From contig NZ_LT629804.1 of the NCBI RefSeq assembly GCF_900105865.1, forward strand, positions 806,001-870,000: a stretch of DNA of 64,000 bases, written 5' to 3'. This document shows, one piece after another, positions 62,406 to 64,000 of the stretch. The notes beneath the pieces are model-generated. The model ran no database searches and had not been told where the DNA came from. It was given only the letters and a program-made list of their open reading frames with translations. The position numbers and the translations under genes are program-made. Origin of the DNA: Arcanobacterium phocae (GTDB lineage: Bacteria > Actinomycetota > Actinomycetes > Actinomycetales > Actinomycetaceae). Positions within the stretch are counted from its first letter, which is position 1, and every line of letters begins with the position of its first letter.

Positions 62406-63316
62406 AAAGTTTTATGCGTCTGTGGCCGGTAGTTGCGGCCGTGAGTATTGTTCTTACTGGCTGTTCGCCAGCGGTTGAGTCTGTCCCGGATTCTGCTCCA
62501 GCAGAGCAGAGTCAGAGCGAGGCGAGCCAGCCGGATAGTAACCCGGATCTTGCGTCGGTTCGTACCAGCAATTTGGTCGATGCGGCGACTCGCGAGGAAG
62601 TTTTTGCCCAACTGCGCCAAGCTGGCATCAGTCAGGCGGCGCTGGATGAGTTTGCGCGTCAAGTGGAACGGTTCAATGGGAACGTGCCGACGTCGTCGTT
62701 AGTCTCAGAAGGTTTCGTGCCGCTGAGCGCAACGGAGAAAATGGATGAACTTGCGATTATTCAGGCTGCGCAAGACAAAGCTGCCCCGTTAACGAATTGC
62801 CGAATCACCACGTTTACGCTGGGGCGGGAACTGGTGACTGTTGGTAAGACTGACGGCGCGGACGATTCGCAACTGTTCTTCGACGCAGAGTCTATCGATA
62901 CTCCGCCGGCGATATTTAATGCTGGTGAGCGCGATGCGTTCATGGCGCTATATGGGCGCGTGCCGACCGTGGCGGCGAAGGATTCTGCGCAGCATGCGAA
63001 GGATATTGCGGCGTATTTTGCCGATCACCAGATTACGTTTACGCCGGGTAAGGCGTCGATGGTGTCGGTGTTTATGCACGACAATATCGATCCAGAGCGC
63101 GCGGCGATGTTCGTTGGGCACGTGGGCGTGCTGGTGGAAAACGAGCCGGGGAAGTTGTTGTTTGTGGAGAAGCTGGCGTTCGATCAGCCGTATCGGGCGA
63201 GCTGGTTTGAATCGCGCGACCAACTGGTGACATATCTGCGCTCGATGTACGATGACGGGCCAGATCAAGACTATAGCCAGCCGGTGATTATGGAGAATGA
63301 TCGCGTGCTGTCTTAA
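62402..63316 (+). CDS. DUF4300 family lipoprotein
   Basis: A 304-residue lipoprotein. Its signal peptide ends in the lipobox LTGC (Cys21), followed by a Ser/Pro/Glu-rich linker to about residue 50. The globular part has the DUF4300 features SNLVDAATREEVFAQLRQAGI, the NCRITTFTL block, FFDAESID, and GHVGVLVE near the C-terminus. The function of DUF4300 is unknown. Translation is coupled to the upstream CPBP protease by a four-base overlap, which suggests the two act together in the envelope. A hairpin follows. Confidence 0.85.
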   Translation: MKSFMRLWPVVAAVSIVLTGCSPAVESVPDSAPAEQSQSEASQPDSNPDLASVRTSNLVDAATREEVFAQLRQAGISQAALDEFARQVERFNGNVPTSSLVSEGFVPLSATEKMDELAIIQAAQDKAAPLTNCRITTFTLGRELVTVGKTDGADDSQLFFDAESIDTPPAIFNAGERDAFMALYGRVPTVAAKDSAQHAKDIAAYFADHQITFTPGKASMVSVFMHDNIDPERAAMFVGHVGVLVENEPGKLLFVEKLAFDQPYRASWFESRDQLVTYLRSMYDDGPDQDYSQPVIMENDRVLS

Positions 63317-63323
63317 CGGCGGG

Positions 63324-63361
63324 CAAGCTGAGTGTCCACGTGGTGTAGGGCACTCAGCTTG
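63324..63361 (+). terminator. Terminator after the DUF4300 gene
   Basis: Eleven-base arms CAAGCTGAGTG (63324-63334) and CACTCAGCTTG (63351-63361) lie just after the stop codon. The right arm overlaps the -35 of the next promoter. Confidence 0.7.
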
Positions 63362-63388
63362 ACGTTATGGAAATGGTAATGATACTGT
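63359..63388 (+). promoter_or_regulatory. Promoter of the NSS transporter leader
   Basis: TTGACG (63359-63364), an 18-base spacer and TACTGT (63383-63388) would start a transcript near 63394. That leaves about 165 bases of leader before the transporter ATG. Confidence 0.5.
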
Positions 63389-63395
63389 AAACACC

Positions 63396-63503
63396 ATGTT
63401 GCGTAAGAGTTTAGAGATTATTAGCGGGTGTGCAGGCTAGAGAAGCCGCCATCCGCAGTCCTGCGCACCCCACCCCGAAACCTTCTTGGTTCGGGGATTT
63501 TTT
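63396..63503 (+). promoter_or_regulatory. Structured leader with intrinsic terminator (attenuator or riboswitch candidate)
   Basis: A 14-codon open frame (63396-63440, ATG to TAG) is followed by an 11-base stem GGGTGTGCAGG (63426-63436)/CCTGCGCACCC (63460-63470). Next comes a terminator stem CCCCGAAACC (63473-63482)/GGTTCGGGG (63488-63496) with ATTTTTT. The 5' arm could pair alternatively with the CACCCCG at 63471-63477. The layout suggests conditional termination before the transporter; the ligand or signal is unknown. Confidence 0.6.
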
Positions 63504-63559
63504 ATATCGCGTTTCGCACGTTTTGATTGTCAATCCATTTCCAGCAAAGGTGTCTTTTT

Positions 63560-64000
63560 ATGTCTACAACAACAGGTAGAGAAGTCTGGTCGTCTCGGAC
63601 AGTGTTTCTTGCTGCCGCAATTGGCTCGGCGATTGGGTTAGGGAACATTTGGCGGTTCCCGTATATCGCCTATGAGAACGGCGGCGGGTCCTTCCTCGTG
63701 CCGTACGTGATCGCGCTGGTGACAGGCGGCGTATCGATGCTGTTCTTCGACTACGCGATCGGGCACCGGTTCCGTGGTGCGCCGCCGTTGGCGTTCCGCC
63801 GGATTTCGCGCCGGGCCGAGATGTTTGGCTGGGTGCAAACTTTGGTGACGTTTTTTATCGCGGTCTACTACATGGCAATTTTGGCGTGGTCGGCATTCTA
63901 TGCCTACTATTCGCTGACGTTGGCGTGGGGCGATGATCCCGAAGCGTTCTTCGTCAAGGAGTTCTTGCAGGTTGATGGCTCGCGGGTTTTCAGCGCCGGA
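63560..64000 (+). CDS. Sodium:neurotransmitter symporter (NSS/SNF) family transporter, 3' end beyond window
   Basis: The first 147 residues of an NSS-family secondary transporter, cut by the window edge. The helix 1 signature AAAIGSAIGLGNIWRFPYIAYENGGGSFLVPY is unmistakable; it forms the sodium and substrate site in LeuT-like proteins. Three further hydrophobic segments follow. Bacterial NSS members import amino acids with sodium. AAAGGTG precedes the ATG at 63560. Expression may depend on the structured leader directly upstream. Confidence 0.92.
   Translation, partial: MSTTTGREVWSSRTVFLAAAIGSAIGLGNIWRFPYIAYENGGGSFLVPYVIALVTGGVSMLFFDYAIGHRFRGAPPLAFRRISRRAEMFGWVQTLVTFFIAVYYMAILAWSAFYAYYSLTLAWGDDPEAFFVKEFLQVDGSRVFSAG

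Overview
This window reads as a chromosomal segment of a Gram-positive Actinomycetota bacterium of moderate GC, most likely from the Actinomycetaceae (Arcanobacterium/Trueperella-like; the genus is an inference). The backbone follows gene orders known from actinobacteria: rsmI, metG, tatD, an Rpf-like resuscitation/lysozyme-fold protein, rsmA(ksgA), ispE, an ABC-F ATPase, glmU, prs, rplY, pth, mfd, eno, a DivIC/FtsB protein, a DUF501 protein and ppx. It continues with greA, hemolysin III, uppS, xseB/xseA, ispH, rmuC and ychF. GTG starts are frequent, one promoter looks leaderless, and an LPxTG surface protein is present. All of this fits that assignment.

Layout. 1-2.4 kb: a leftward ABC exporter operon (ATPase, permease) followed by a NarL-type sensor histidine kinase cut by the window edge. 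2.5-12.6 kb: a DsrE-like protein, rsmI, an MMPL exporter, a nicotinamidase with a very long acidic tail, metG, tatD, the Rpf-like cell-wall enzyme and rsmA. 12.6-15.7 kb: a PTS locus (BglG/LicT-type antiterminator, EIICB, EIIA) with a recognisable RAT-type RNA target in its leader. 15.8-25.6 kb: ispE, the ABC-F protein, an accessory insert (a Cys-containing secreted peptide with a small membrane protein, a MarR regulator, an ABC-2 exporter and a TetR regulator), tRNA-Gln, a shortened glmU and prs. 25.7-35.6 kb: rplY, pth, mfd, eno, a nucleoside hydrolase, divIC, DUF501 and ppx.

35.8-38.4 kb: an 880-residue LPKTG surface protein with an N-terminal thioester domain, four almost identical 102-residue repeats and two identical 107-residue repeats. 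38.7-45.7 kb: nhaA, a tRNA with a UAA anticodon, an ABC-2 exporter, a Bax-inhibitor-1/YccA protein, an FKBP isomerase, msrA, greA and hemolysin III. 45.8-52.8 kb: uppS, a PfkB sugar kinase, xseB/xseA, ispH, rmuC and ychF.

53.0-55.4 kb: four GNAT acetyltransferases in a row, with two of the window's three copies of a ~60-bp palindromic element among them (the third lies at 648-708). 55.6-61.5 kb: a carbohydrate ABC importer (binding lipoprotein and two permeases, no ATPase), a GH13 alpha-glucosidase and a LacI regulator, with a candidate operator upstream. 61.6-64.0 kb: a CPBP membrane protease overlapping a DUF4300 lipoprotein, then an NSS-family transporter cut by the window edge and preceded by a structured, attenuator-like leader.

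No transposase, integrase, phage genes, CRISPR array or rRNA was seen. The most promising unexplained items are the palindromic element family tied to GNAT genes, the secreted peptide/membrane protein pair at 18.8-19.6 kb, the leader of the NSS transporter, the acidic calcium-motif tail on the nicotinamidase, the RAT leader with a ribosome-site hairpin, and the shortened GlmU.
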